A stretch of 64,000 nucleotides of DNA from Sporosarcina sp. 6E9 (GCF_017921835.1 NZ_JAGEMN010000004.1:1-64000); one strand, 5' to 3'; positions 26,775 through 35,481 are shown, numbered from the stretch's first letter. The notes: generated by a model not told the origin, from the letters alone. Made by a program: numbers and translations.

Positions 26775-27129
26775 TACACTCATTGTCATTTCAATCCTCG
26801 TAGGACTCGTTTTCACGGTTGTCGCGGTGGTAGGCATCATACGTTTACCCGATGTGTACACACGCGCTCATGCGGCTTCTAAGAGTGCCACATTAGGTGT
26901 ATTAAGTATCCTGGTAGGTGTATTCTTTCACTTTTGGTTGAATGAAGGACATTTTAGTGTAAAAATCCTCCTAGGAATTCTCTTTTTATTCATCACTGCG
27001 CCAATCGGTGGTCATTTGATGAGTAGAGCCGCTTATGTTTCTGGCGTGAAACCGACGGAACTTACAGTTGGCGATGACCTTGCAGAAATCATTGAACAAG
27101 GAAAAAAGGATCAAGCAAAAAAAACTTAA
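26758..27129 (+). CDS. mrpG: Mrp Na+/H+ antiporter subunit G
   Basis: A 123-residue MnhG family protein with three hydrophobic segments; the signature is GIIRLPDVYTRAHAASKSAT. Start is GTG within the end of mrpF (17-base overlap), with AAAGGAGAG upstream. Last gene of the operon, followed at once by a terminator. The charged tail (EIIEQGKKDQAKKT) is likely cytosolic. Confidence 0.94.
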   Translation: MTVIANTLIVISILVGLVFTVVAVVGIIRLPDVYTRAHAASKSATLGVLSILVGVFFHFWLNEGHFSVKILLGILFLFITAPIGGHLMSRAAYVSGVKPTELTVGDDLAEIIEQGKKDQAKKT

Positions 27130-27133
27130 ACTA

Positions 27134-27178
27134 AAACGCATGGAAACCGGTTATTAACAGGTTTTCATGCGTTTTTTT
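27134..27178 (+). terminator. Terminator of the mrp operon
   Basis: AAACGCATGGAAACC pairs with GGTTTTCATGCGTTT (one mismatch) and is followed by a T-run on the plus strand. It also lies just beyond the stop of the converging Gly/Tyr-rich gene and may serve it. Confidence 0.85.
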
Positions 27179-27184
27179 CAAATA

Positions 27185-27460
27185 TTAATACGGACGATAA
27201 TATCCATATGGCGGATAACCGCCGTAGTAAGAAGGCGCATATGGGTAACCGTAATACGGTGGATAACCGCCGTATCCGCCGTACCCGCCGTACCCGCCGT
27301 ACCCGCCGTTCCCATCAAACAATGCACTCCCTAAAAGCCCACCGGCTAAGCCACCAATGAATGGGCCTCCAAATCCTCCAAAACCAAAACCACTTCCAAA
27401 GCCACCATCTCTATAGCCGCCACCTCTATTATGACCACCACGATAACCACTTCTTGGCAA
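27185..27460 (-). CDS. Gly/Tyr-rich low-complexity small protein
   Basis: A 91-residue protein with an N-terminal Arg/Gly part (RGGHNRGGGYRDGG), a short Gly/Phe hydrophobic centre (GGPFIGGLAGGLLGSALF) and a C-terminal run of GGY and YPPY repeats. No signal peptide and no enzyme motif. I choose a TTG start eight bases after AGAAGGGGG, giving MPRSGYRGG; a GTG nine codons earlier would place that ribosome site inside the gene. Similar Gly/Tyr-rich small proteins occur in Bacillales and some are spore-coat or surface proteins, but nothing here proves this. Codes on the opposite strand to mrp and overlaps no other gene. Confidence 0.65.
   Translation of the reverse strand: MPRSGYRGGHNRGGGYRDGGFGSGFGFGGFGGPFIGGLAGGLLGSALFDGNGGYGGYGGYGGYGGYPPYYGYPYAPSYYGGYPPYGYYRPY
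27267..27311 (-). repeat. Five tandem 9-bp repeats inside the Gly/Tyr-rich gene
   Basis: Five head-to-tail copies of a 9-bp unit (CCGCCGTAC on the plus strand, with changes in the two outer copies) code for the GGY tripeptide on the minus strand. Three inner copies are identical, pointing to recent slippage. Copy number may vary between strains. Confidence 0.9.
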
Positions 27461-27528
27461 TTTACTAACCCCCTTCTCACTTCTCACTTATCCTATTCAA
27501 AAAAGAACACGAGAAAGAGGACAGCAGC

Positions 27529-29043
27529 CTATTTGCTGTTTATATCCGTACTTGCCATACGTTCAATAACTGTCGCGAGTGTACGCACCATTACGCCGGT
27601 TGCGCCTTTTGGACCAAGATCATGCTCGGAACTTGCATCTGAAGTTCCCGCAATATCCAAATGAATCCACGGCGTGTCACCGACAAATTCTCCAACGAAA
27701 CCCCCACCAAAGATCATATGACCATCGCGGCCGGGTGAGTTATTTAAATCAGCCACTTCACTTTTGCGAAGTCGTTTCTTATCGCTTTCTGTTAATGGCA
27801 GTCTCCAGACAAATTCTCCTGTTTCTGTTGCTGCATGCATGAACTCTTCAAAGAACGCCTCATCGTTTGTTAGCGCTCCAGTCTTGTCCATACCTAATGC
27901 CACGATAACACCGCCTGTGAGTGTCGCTACGTCGATTAAATAGTCTGCACCGGATTGCTTCGCATATGTCACGGCATCTGCTAGGACAAGACGCCCTTCC
28001 GCATCGGTATTTAAAACTTCGATTGTTTTCCCACTTAACGAAGTGATGACATCATCTGGTTTAAATGCATCGCCAGACACCATATTGTCAGTAGACGCAA
28101 TGACAGCTATGACGTTTTTCTCGGGCCGTGTTTCTCCGATGATTTGCATAGCGCCGAGTACAGCTGCTGCTCCGCCCATATCACCTTTCATACCAACCAT
28201 TCCATCACGCGGTTTTAGTGAATAACCGCCAGTGTCGTAGGTAATCCCTTTTCCGACGAGACCGACGATGTCTTCCCATTTATCGGTTGCAGCATACTTG
28301 AGAACAATTAGCTGTGGCTCTTCAACAGAACCTTTATTTACCGCTAGGATTGCGCCCATTCCCTGCTCTTCCATTTCTTTTTTTCCAAGCACTTCAATTT
28401 CGAAGTCATATGTTTCCGCAAGACGGCGGGCATAGCTTGCCATTTCAGTCGCAGTCAACATATTCGGCGGCATATTCACAAGCGTTCTGGCCTCATTTAC
28501 CGCATCAGCATGTAGACTGCCTACTTCAAAAGCTACCTTTAACTCGTCTTGATTTGAATCAGATAAGAATGTGACTGTTTCTAGCGAAATATCACGATCA
28601 TTGGAATCTGTTTTATAGCTAGCAAACTTATACATGCCAAGCCCAATTCCTTCACCAGCTAAAAAGGCAACATCTTCATTTGTTATTTTTTCGTTGGTAA
28701 AAGGCGTTGGCCAAATTGCAATCGAGGAAGCTTTCATAATTGATATTTCTTTCCCGATCGTTGAAAAGGCTGTTCGTAGTCGCTCTTCAGTTAATTTGTT
28801 TTTCGCACCGAGTCCGATAAACAACACGCGCTTGAATCCGCTATCATTGAATGTAGGCATTTTTACAACTTGTTTATACGTCGTTTTCACATCACCTGAC
28901 TTTAACCACTCAGGCAAGTGCGAATTATAGGACGCAACGAAATCATCCCAACCTGGTGTATTTTCCGGATGTTCGGGTACACCAATAATAAGTACTTCCG
29001 TATCAATTTTGTTAAAGTCTTGTTCGATTAATTTAATTTCCAT
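27529..29043 (-). CDS. pepA: Leucyl aminopeptidase, M17 family (YuiE-like)
   Basis: A 504-residue M17 metallo-aminopeptidase that removes N-terminal residues from peptides in the cytosol. The C-terminal catalytic domain has the signature NTDAEGRLVLAD with the metal-binding residues, and GKGITYDTGGYSLKP with the metal lysine/aspartate segment. The first ~170 residues form the variable N-terminal domain. AGGGGG precedes the ATG. Single gene; it would complement the opp peptide importer encoded further on. Confidence 0.94.
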   Translation of the reverse strand: MEIKLIEQDFNKIDTEVLIIGVPEHPENTPGWDDFVASYNSHLPEWLKSGDVKTTYKQVVKMPTFNDSGFKRVLFIGLGAKNKLTEERLRTAFSTIGKEISIMKASSIAIWPTPFTNEKITNEDVAFLAGEGIGLGMYKFASYKTDSNDRDISLETVTFLSDSNQDELKVAFEVGSLHADAVNEARTLVNMPPNMLTATEMASYARRLAETYDFEIEVLGKKEMEEQGMGAILAVNKGSVEEPQLIVLKYAATDKWEDIVGLVGKGITYDTGGYSLKPRDGMVGMKGDMGGAAAVLGAMQIIGETRPEKNVIAVIASTDNMVSGDAFKPDDVITSLSGKTIEVLNTDAEGRLVLADAVTYAKQSGADYLIDVATLTGGVIVALGMDKTGALTNDEAFFEEFMHAATETGEFVWRLPLTESDKKRLRKSEVADLNNSPGRDGHMIFGGGFVGEFVGDTPWIHLDIAGTSDASSEHDLGPKGATGVMVRTLATVIERMASTDINSK

Positions 29044-29192
29044 TAGAATCCCCCTAATTTTATGTCATTGTTCATTATAGACTATAATTCCCTTTGTTTG
29101 AAATGAACATTCTCATTTTTACGATTACTCTTGTTAATGTTTATGTGGTATACTAGCGATATTATTTTTTAAGAAAAGGGATGTAAACTCAA

Positions 29193-29669
29193 ATGGCTAT
29201 TTTTAATAACATTCCGCTTCTCGCGGCATTATTCGGCATAATTTTTGCACAATTTATTAAAATCCCCATTAAGTTCTTAATTATACGAAAACTCGACTGG
29301 AAACTCATGACCTCTACTGGCGGAATGCCGAGCTCCCATTCTGCTGCGGTTACATCCCTGACAACTGCAATTGCATACGAAACAGGGCTAGATTCGCCAT
29401 TGTTTGCAGTTTCTGCAATTTTCGCTGTTATCGTGATGTTTGATGCAACCGGGATTCGTTTTCAGGCTGGCCAACAGGCAATCATAATTAACCAAATGCG
29501 CGTCGACTTCCAAACTTTCGTGCAAGAAGCGAAAGGCTGGCCGAAGAAAGACGGGGAACAAAAAATCCAAGAATTAAAAACATTGCTTGGGCATAAGCCA
29601 AGTGAAGTATTTGCTGGCGCCGTCACAGGCGTTTTAATTTCAATTGTCATTTACACTTTTCTTGTCTAA
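29193..29669 (+). CDS. yuiD: Divergent PAP2/DUF212 family membrane protein (YuiD-like)
   Basis: A 158-residue membrane protein of the DUF212 family, related to acid phosphatase/vanadium haloperoxidases. The motif GGMPSSHSAAVTSL (about 42-55) matches the PSGH-type phosphatase signature in altered form. Three to four hydrophobic segments; the middle is amphipathic. AAGGGATG precedes the ATG by a normal distance. Divergent from pepA with about 150 bases between. Activity unproven for this family. Confidence 0.88.
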   Translation: MAIFNNIPLLAALFGIIFAQFIKIPIKFLIIRKLDWKLMTSTGGMPSSHSAAVTSLTTAIAYETGLDSPLFAVSAIFAVIVMFDATGIRFQAGQQAIIINQMRVDFQTFVQEAKGWPKKDGEQKIQELKTLLGHKPSEVFAGAVTGVLISIVIYTFLV

Positions 29670-29676
29670 GCTATCG

Positions 29677-29718
29677 AAAAAGAGAGGTTAAGCAATAATT
29701 TGCTTAACCTCTCTTTTT
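29677..29718. terminator. Bidirectional terminator between yuiD and yuiB
   Basis: AAAAAGAGAGGTTAAGCA and its perfect complement form an 18-pair stem around ATAATT. A-run and T-run flank it on both strands. Confidence 0.92.
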
Positions 29719-29730
29719 ATGTTGTATAAA

Positions 29731-30099
29731 TTAAAACATTTGATACCCTTGCTTTCGGAGTAATTTCATGACAAATCCTGAGATTATTGCACCGACAAGA
29801 CCACTGGTGAGTATGATAATATCCGCTGTTTGAAGCGCCATAAATTTCACACCCAAAAGTTTAAATGCATACACTGGTTTCGTTATATATTCGTATATTT
29901 TCACTTCATCAATGATCAGAATAACGATAATCGGGTAAATAATCGCCATGAGCCACGTCATACGAAGTAACATATTCAATAAGAATCCGATACCGAAAAA
30001 AATCACGATAAAAATAAGTACGGATAAGACAACATGAACAAGTGAAATCGACCCCTGTGGCGAGGCTGCTGCAATCGCTAAAGCATTTATATGAGTCAT
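29731..30099 (-). CDS. yuiB: YuiB-like small membrane protein
   Basis: A 122-residue protein with about four hydrophobic segments: two central ones (VLSVLIFIVIFFGIGFLLNM, WLMAIIYPIIVILII) and one near the end (IIILTSGLVGAIISGFVM). It resembles YuiB of B. subtilis in content and in its place next to yuiD. The ATG at 30099 follows GGAGG at proper spacing; one five codons earlier overlaps that site. Function unknown. Confidence 0.78.
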   Translation of the reverse strand: MTHINALAIAAASPQGSISLVHVVLSVLIFIVIFFGIGFLLNMLLRMTWLMAIIYPIIVILIIDEVKIYEYITKPVYAFKLLGVKFMALQTADIIILTSGLVGAIISGFVMKLLRKQGYQMF

Positions 30100-30254
30100 T
30101 AGGTTAACCTCCATTTTCCATTCATAATTTTACATGAATTGGTGGAAGCATTCAACAGAACGTCACTAGTTCGATAATTTGTCAGATTTACAATTCGGGA
30201 TGTGTTCGCGTTTACGCTTATTACCTGCTCGGACAAAACCAACTTATCACGAAA

Positions 30255-30294
30255 AAAAAGCATCTATTGTCAATTATGATCGACATAGATGCTT
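30255..30294 (-). terminator. Terminator of yumB
   Basis: On the minus strand AAGCATCTATGTC pairs with GACAATAGATGCTT (one bulged base) and is followed by T8. It ends the NADH dehydrogenase gene. Confidence 0.85.
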
Positions 30295-30306
30295 GGAACC
30301 TGCTAA

Positions 30307-31515
30307 TTATAATTTAAATTTACCTTTTTTAAGTGTTAAACCAACTCCGCCGATAAGGAACAATGCTCGGTTATCGACTACTTTCTTCATGAATGAAGCT
30401 TTTTTACCCGTCATTTTCTTGCCAAATGCGACACCGATTGCATCATCACTACCAAGCGAACAAATACTACCTTTTAAATCTGGCGTAAATTCTTCGGTTG
30501 GCTGGTCTTTCATCAGTGCAATAATGTTTTTTGCGCACGTAACACCTTGTTGCATCGCGATTTGAGCAGTTGGTGGAAACGGACGGTTGATTTCTTCGTT
30601 AATCATAAGTGCACAGTCACCTACGATGAATACGTCTGAATATCCTGGTGCGCGAAGATCTTTGTCAACTTTGACACGTGCACGCATATTTTCGATACCT
30701 GTTTCTTCGATAAGACGGTTACCGCGTACACCCGCAGCCCATACAACTGTACCGGCTTTGATGAATTCAAACTCGTCATCGCCTGTTTTAATCTTCACAC
30801 CTTCTTCAGTAGCTTCCACAACTGGTGTTCCGATTGAAAACTCAATGCCTTTTGCTTCAAGTTGACTAACTGCATATTTAACAAGATCCTCATCGAATCC
30901 TGGAAGAACCATTGGCGCTGCTTCAACGCAAAGTACACGTACTTTTTCATAAGGAACATCAAACTCTTTACATAGTTCTGGAACGCGATTACCAAGTTCA
31001 CCCAAGAATTCGATTCCCGTGAATCCAGCTCCACCGACAATAATCGTTAGACGGCTATCATCTTTCTCAGTCTCAAGTGACCAAGTTGCAAATTGATACT
31101 CAATATGCTCACGGATTTGACGCGCCGCTTTAACGTTAGCAATCGACAGTGCGTGTTTATCTAGGCCTGGAATACCGAATGTTTCACCTTCGAAACCGAG
31201 TGAAATAACGAGATAATCGTATGTATGCGTTCCGACATTTGTCGTCACAACTTTTCCTTTTACATCGATTGCCTCAACGGTTGCTTGCACAAAATCCACA
31301 TGGGATGCAATAACATCTTTAATATCATAACGCACTTGTTCTGGAGACAATGTTCCCGCAGATGCTTCATGTAGCCAAGTAGATTCATAGTGATAATCAT
31401 TTTTATTGATAAGAACGATGTTAGCCTCATTGGCTCCAATTGATTTTTGCAAATTAACAACTGTTGTTAAACCGCCGTATCCTGCACCTAAAACTAATAT
31501 TGTCGGTCTTTTCAC
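30307..31515 (-). CDS. yumB: NDH-2 type NAD(P)/FAD oxidoreductase (YumB-like)
   Basis: A 402-residue flavoprotein of the type II NADH dehydrogenase family, moving electrons from NADH to quinone at the inner face of the membrane. The FAD site is [11 protein letters not shown] at the start; the NAD site is [17 protein letters not shown] (about 166-182); the second FAD segment is VFIVGDCAL. The C-terminus ([20 protein letters not shown]) is amphipathic and basic, as in membrane-bound NDH-2. It matches YumB more closely than YjlD. Start GTG with AAGGTGG upstream. Single gene. Confidence 0.92.
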   Translation of the reverse strand: MKRPTILVLGAGYGGLTTVVNLQKSIGANEANIVLINKNDYHYESTWLHEASAGTLSPEQVRYDIKDVIASHVDFVQATVEAIDVKGKVVTTNVGTHTYDYLVISLGFEGETFGIPGLDKHALSIANVKAARQIREHIEYQFATWSLETEKDDSRLTIIVGGAGFTGIEFLGELGNRVPELCKEFDVPYEKVRVLCVEAAPMVLPGFDEDLVKYAVSQLEAKGIEFSIGTPVVEATEEGVKIKTGDDEFEFIKAGTVVWAAGVRGNRLIEETGIENMRARVKVDKDLRAPGYSDVFIVGDCALMINEEINRPFPPTAQIAMQQGVTCAKNIIALMKDQPTEEFTPDLKGSICSLGSDDAIGVAFGKKMTGKKASFMKKVVDNRALFLIGGVGLTLKKGKFKL

Positions 31516-31744
31516 GAAGATCGAACCACCTTTTAATTTTTTATTTTACTCAAAACAGGTGAAAAAAGCAGAACTAACAATAATTCCGCAATAAATTTAC
31601 TCATTTCGAGTTATCGTTAATCATTCAACAAACTTACTCTCTCCTATAGTAGCCCTTTTGGATGGGTATTTCAATACTATAATTGAATTAGGAAAGGTTT
31701 GAAAATACTGAATAAGCAATGGTTTTGAAAGGCTTTCAAAAATC

Positions 31745-31774
31745 TACCCTCCTAATGATTATTTTAGGAGGGTA
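31745..31774 (-). terminator. Probable terminator downstream of yutM
   Basis: TACCCTCCTAA and TTAGGAGGGTA form an 11-pair perfect stem. On the minus strand it is followed by a short GATTTTTG run, so a modest terminator for yutM. The 31575-31744 stretch beyond it shows nothing else I can name. Confidence 0.6.
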
Positions 31775-31823
31775 ACTGATTCGTATTCCGCTTTGAATAC
31801 AATGAAGCCGCTGTATAATTATT

Positions 31824-32186
31824 TTAACAATCAGCCGGTGCGCCGACCTTTGTTGCCGTTCTGAATGAAGTTCCGCAACCGCATGATAAGATGGCGTTTG
31901 GATTATTAATCGTAAATCCGCCCCCCATTAGGGATTCTTTATAATCAATTTGCGTGCCTTTTAATATGTCTACGTCGTCGTTTGCAACAATCATTTCGAT
32001 GTCATGCTGTGTCAACAACTGATCTTTTTCGGTCAATTCTTTTTCAAATCCCAAACCATAAGTGAGGCCACTGCACCCACCGCCGTTAATAGCGACACGG
32101 AGGTACGAACCTTCTTCCCCATTATGACGCATCATCTCTTTTACGCGGTATGCTGCCGCTTCTGATAGTTCGACTAATTGAGCCAT
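31824..32186 (-). CDS. yutM: HesB/IscA/ErpA-type iron-sulfur carrier (YutM-like)
   Basis: A 120-residue A-type Fe-S carrier that passes clusters from the Suf scaffold to apo-proteins. The three conserved cysteines are in GGGCSGLTYGL and in the C-terminal SCGCGTSF. Length is usual. AAGGTG precedes the ATG. It sits near the NifU-like yutI and shares pathway with the sufCDSUB operon further along the window. Confidence 0.95.
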   Translation of the reverse strand: MAQLVELSEAAAYRVKEMMRHNGEEGSYLRVAINGGGCSGLTYGLGFEKELTEKDQLLTQHDIEMIVANDDVDILKGTQIDYKESLMGGGFTINNPNAILSCGCGTSFRTATKVGAPADC

Positions 32187-32322
32187 TTAACGTTCACCTT
32201 CCCTATCCTTTACATCTATTGTAGCAATCTTTAGGGTTTCTATGCAATCAAAAAAACTCGTTTTAAATGTTCTATAAGTTATAATTGGGTTGACGCGTTA
32301 CAAATGTAAACATTTTAAAATC

Positions 32323-32348
32323 AAAAAAGGCCCATATTAGGCCTTTTT
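32323..32348. terminator. Terminator between yutI and yutM
   Basis: AAAAAGGCC and GGCCTTTTT frame a short loop, with A/T runs on both sides. On the minus strand it ends yutI, so yutM is likely a separate transcript from its own promoter. Confidence 0.85.
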
Positions 32349-32365
32349 GATGGAGAAAATAAAAT

Positions 32366-32602
32366 TTAAAATACTTGTTCGACTTCTACGACACCTGGTA
32401 CTTCTTCAAGTAACGCGCGTTCAATACCCGCTTTTAATGTAATTGTTGAACTTGGGCATGTACCGCAAGCACCAAGAAGGCGAAGTTTTACGATTCCATT
32501 CTCAACATCGACGAGCTCACAGTCTCCTCCGTCGCGAAGAAGAAATGGGCGTAATTTATTTAGAACTTCTTGTACTGGTTCTGTTAACATTGCATCAGTC
32601 AT
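32366..32602 (-). CDS. yutI: NifU C-terminal-domain (Nfu) Fe-S protein (YutI-like)
   Basis: A 78-residue protein consisting of a single Nfu domain with the cluster-binding CxxC in [38 protein letters not shown] is the usual start of the domain. It carries a labile Fe-S cluster to targets such as aconitase (family knowledge). AAAGGGG precedes the ATG. Divergent from yuzD with 87 bases between. Confidence 0.95.
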   Translation of the reverse strand: MTDAMLTEPVQEVLNKLRPFLLRDGGDCELVDVENGIVKLRLLGACGTCPSSTITLKAGIERALLEEVPGVVEVEQVF

Positions 32603-32689
32603 TTAATTTCGTCCCCTTTCCTTATAATAATTATTATAAACTGGAAAGCAGAAAAAATCCATCTTTGAATTCGAAAGGAGTCATTTTAA

Positions 32690-33019
32690 TTGAAAAATAA
32701 TCATGTTGTCGTCGAAGTTTATGGTGCAGATGTGATCTGCGCGAGTTGTGTCAATGCCCCGTCCGCTAAGGATACGTATGAATGGTTGGAGGCAGCGATT
32801 GGTCGAAAATATCCAGAACAACCGATTGCCATTGAGTACATCGATATTGATTCTACAATTGAGAATGAGCGACAAGACGAAATTGCTGAAAAAGTTCGCA
32901 ATGACGAGTATTTTTATCCGCTGGTCATGATTAATGATGAAATGATCGGTGAAGGTCATATTCAATTAAAACCTGTTTTTAGTGCGCTTGAAAAGTTTGG
33001 GTATGTGACTGGTAATTAA
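32690..33019 (+). CDS. yuzD: YuzD-like thioredoxin-fold protein (DUF1462)
   Basis: A 109-residue protein of the DUF1462 family. A CxxC pair lies near the start (VICASCVNAPSAKDTYEWLE) as in thioredoxin-fold redox proteins, and the end has VMINDEMIGEGHIQL. Start is TTG, nine bases after AAAGGAG. Divergent from yutI. A redox or Fe-S helper role is suggested by the CxxC and the neighbours only. Confidence 0.88.
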   Translation: MKNNHVVVEVYGADVICASCVNAPSAKDTYEWLEAAIGRKYPEQPIAIEYIDIDSTIENERQDEIAEKVRNDEYFYPLVMINDEMIGEGHIQLKPVFSALEKFGYVTGN

Positions 33020-33044
33020 GTCTACTATTATAGGTTGCATTAAG

Positions 33045-33095
33045 AAGTCTCCCGTGGAACGCGTCCGCCCGGAACGTAAATCAATGATTCTTATA
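33045..33095. other. GC-rich island in an otherwise AT-rich gap
   Basis: The bases from CTCCCGTGGAACGC through CGTCCGCCCGGAACG stand out as GC-rich between AT-rich flanks, with no reading frame or clear hairpin-plus-T-run. It resembles short interspersed repeats of the kind scattered in many Bacillales genomes, but a genome comparison would be needed to say so. Confidence 0.3.
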
Positions 33096-33160
33096 TTAGA
33101 CAATTACTTTAATAATGGATTGATTAAGTACATGTTATAGTTTCGACTTTTTGAGTAACA

Positions 33161-33197
33161 AAAAAGTATGGAAGGAAAAAATTCCATCCATACTTTT
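33161..33197. terminator. Bidirectional terminator between yuzD and yutJ
   Basis: AAAAGTATGGA-GGAA and TTCC-TCCATACTTTT pair with minor bulges; A- and T-runs flank the stem. It mainly ends yutJ on the minus strand. Confidence 0.75.
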
Positions 33198-33215
33198 GTT
33201 CGTTTTTCCTTTGTG

Positions 33216-34283
33216 TCAGCCGTTATGGCGTTTGTACATCCAAAGTACGCCTGATTTTAGTAGACGTGCGATGCGGCCTGTTACGGTACGATCTGCTAGG
33301 TAGGCGAATCCTTGCTTTTTACCCAATGAACCTAGGAAACCTTTCAACTTGATTTCCGGCATTTTTTCAGGAAGCGGTTCTTCATTCCACACATGACGCA
33401 AGACTTTTACTATTTGTTCCGCTTGTTCCTCTGCAACTTGCGCACTTGGCGCGTAAGGCAGTGCTGCGCAATCTCCTGCGACATAGACATCGGAGTAATT
33501 CGGTAACTGGTGATATTTATTTAAGACTAGGCGACCAGAATCACCTTTTTCAGTATTAATATTTTGTACAGGTGTAACCGGACGAATTCCGGCTGTCCAT
33601 ACCACAGCATCTACTGGAATTGTTTCTTCATGATTATACAGTACGTCGGGTCCAACTTGCGTAATATTCGATTCCGCAACGACATCAACGTTATGTTCGT
33701 CAAACCAACCTTTTACATAATTACTAAGTCTTTCTGGAAAATCTCTTAAAATACGTGGGCTACGATCAAACAACTTTATCTTTAAATCGGGTCGGCTTTC
33801 ACGAAGTTCACTGGCAAGTTCAATTCCGCTAAGTCCTGCACCAACGATTCCAACAGTTGCGCCACCACCTAAACCTAATAGTTTTTCATAGGTGATTCGC
33901 GACTTCCCAATTGTTTGAATGCTATATGTATTTTCCGCGGCTCCTGGTACATCATGATAATTATCCATACAACCCAGGCCGATAACCAGTTCATCGTATG
34001 TAATGATTTGTCCATCATCTAGATACACACTTTTTTCTTCAGGAGAAATTTCGATAATTTCGCCCCCGACAACTTTTAACTGATCATGAACAGGCAACGG
34101 AACACGCACAACTGAATCCGATACTGTTCCTGCAGCAAGTGCATAAAATTCCGTTTTCAGACTATGAAAAGGCGTGCGATCGACAAGCGTTATTTCAATA
34201 TCACTTGGTAAATCTTTCGTTAATAGACGCAGTAAAATACGCATATTTCCGTATCCAGCACCTAATAAGACAAGTTTTCTCAT
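33216..34283 (-). CDS. yutJ: NAD(P)/FAD-dependent oxidoreductase (YutJ-like)
   Basis: A 355-residue flavoprotein of the NDH-2/pyridine nucleotide-disulfide family. FAD site VLLGAGYGNMRIL at the start, NAD site VGIVGAGLSGIELASEL (about 143-159), second FAD motif VYVAGDCAALP. It matches YutJ over its length, including the C-terminal SGVLWMYKRHNG. It lacks the extended C-terminal membrane anchor seen in YumB. AAAGGAG precedes the ATG. The electron acceptor is unknown. Divergent from yuzB. Confidence 0.92.
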   Translation of the reverse strand: MRKLVLLGAGYGNMRILLRLLTKDLPSDIEITLVDRTPFHSLKTEFYALAAGTVSDSVVRVPLPVHDQLKVVGGEIIEISPEEKSVYLDDGQIITYDELVIGLGCMDNYHDVPGAAENTYSIQTIGKSRITYEKLLGLGGGATVGIVGAGLSGIELASELRESRPDLKIKLFDRSPRILRDFPERLSNYVKGWFDEHNVDVVAESNITQVGPDVLYNHEETIPVDAVVWTAGIRPVTPVQNINTEKGDSGRLVLNKYHQLPNYSDVYVAGDCAALPYAPSAQVAEEQAEQIVKVLRHVWNEEPLPEKMPEIKLKGFLGSLGKKQGFAYLADRTVTGRIARLLKSGVLWMYKRHNG

Positions 34284-34421
34284 AATTTTCTCCTTTGTAA
34301 CTCAATTTCCGTTGGTTTCTCGTATTTGATTATATCAGTTTGAGACATGGTTCACAATAAGGCTGAGAAATTGACGTATACATCATAAAGTAGTAGGATT
34401 CCTAATAGTGAGGTGATCTCC

Positions 34422-34658
34422 GTGAATCCAATCGTCGAATTTTGCATGAGTAATCTTGCAAACGGTTCACATAAAACTTTAGAAAAGCTAGAGCTAGATC
34501 CCAACCTTGATGTTCTCGAATATGGTTGTTTAAGCTACTGTACAATATGCGCTGAATCACTTTATGCTTTAGTCAATGGTGAAATTGTAGAAGCCGATAC
34601 ACCTGAGGAACTAACAGAGCGCATTTATCAATTCATAGAAGATAATCCGCTCTTTTAG
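34422..34658 (+). CDS. yuzB: YuzB-like CxxC protein (DUF1450)
   Basis: A 78-residue acidic protein of DUF1450 with cysteines in EFCMSNLANGS and a CxxC-type pair in YGCLSYCTICAES, suggesting metal or Fe-S binding. GTG start chosen because AGGTGAT lies just before it; an ATG three codons upstream overlaps that site. Divergent from yutJ. Function unknown; its constant company with yutI/yutJ points to redox or Fe-S chemistry. Confidence 0.88.
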   Translation: MNPIVEFCMSNLANGSHKTLEKLELDPNLDVLEYGCLSYCTICAESLYALVNGEIVEADTPEELTERIYQFIEDNPLF

Positions 34659-34686
34659 AAGGGCTATAGTTCATCCGAATTTATTA

Positions 34687-34719
34687 ACTTTCCGTGTTCG
34701 TACACGGAAAGTTTTTTTA
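34687..34719. terminator. Bidirectional terminator between yuzB and yutF
   Basis: AACTTTCCGTGT and ACACGGAAAGTT form a 12-pair stem with T7 following on the plus strand; on the minus strand it lies just past yutF. Confidence 0.85.
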
Positions 34720-35481
34720 TAGTTGCCAATCCGCCAGTGAGTTTAAGATATGGGTCGGTTTTTCAGCTTGACCTAAAACTTCTTCTTTCGAAGTAACGCC
34801 GCCCTCAACGTAAATCGTGTCAATCCCGTATCGAATCCCCGATAGTATATCGGTGTCATAATTATCGCCCACCATTACCATTTCTTCTTTACTATACCCG
34901 TTTTCATTTTTAATAAATGCTAACATATGTGGCTCCGGTTTTCCGATGAAAACAGGCTTTACACCTGTTGTAAATTCCAGGAGTTTAACGATTGATCCTG
35001 CACCTGGCAACAAGCCTCTTTCCGTAGGAATTGCTTTATCACCATTGGTTGCGATAAACTTTGCGCCTGAACGAATTGCCAGAGCAATTTCGGTAAACTT
35101 CGCATAATTTACTTCGCGGTCAAGTCCTACGACGACAATATCCGGATTTTCCGTTACAAATGTAAACCCTTCTGCAACTAATGCATCGTGCAATCCTTTT
35201 TCCCCAATCATCTGAACGGTCGCCCCATCGTAGTGTTCTTTACAATACTTAGCTGAGACTAATGCTGACGACATAATTTTCTCAACATATGTTTTGACTC
35301 CAAAAGAGGCAAGCTTTTCAATCACTTGTTCAGGTGTAGCCGTTGAATTATTCGTTATGTAATAAGGTTCAATCCCTTGTGATTGTAGGTCTGAGATGAA
35401 GGTCACCGCTTCAGGAATTCGTTCTGTCCCATGATAGACAGTGCCGTCAAGGTCAAGACAATATACATTATATTTCTTCAT
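34717..35481 (-). CDS. yutF: HAD-superfamily (NagD-type, IIA) phosphatase (YutF-like)
   Basis: A 254-residue haloacid dehalogenase-type hydrolase of subfamily IIA. Motif I is CLDLDGTVYHG (nucleophile aspartate), motif II ITNNSTAT, motif III lysine in VFIGKPEP and motif IV MVGDNYDTDI. The cap domain lies between motifs II and III. Its ATG overlaps the yutE stop as ATGA, with GAGGAGG inside yutE. Likely a sugar- or nucleotide-phosphate phosphatase; substrate unknown. Confidence 0.93.
   Translation of the reverse strand: MKKYNVYCLDLDGTVYHGTERIPEAVTFISDLQSQGIEPYYITNNSTATPEQVIEKLASFGVKTYVEKIMSSALVSAKYCKEHYDGATVQMIGEKGLHDALVAEGFTFVTENPDIVVVGLDREVNYAKFTEIALAIRSGAKFIATNGDKAIPTERGLLPGAGSIVKLLEFTTGVKPVFIGKPEPHMLAFIKNENGYSKEEMVMVGDNYDTDILSGIRYGIDTIYVEGGVTSKEEVLGQAEKPTHILNSLADWQL

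Noticed and set aside
27267-27311. CRISPR-like array
   Set aside because: The 9-bp units have no spacers and lie in frame within a protein gene.
33020-33215. A small RNA gene in the yuzD-yutJ gap
   Set aside because: No promoter-plus-terminator layout or stable fold apart from the terminator shared by the flanking genes.
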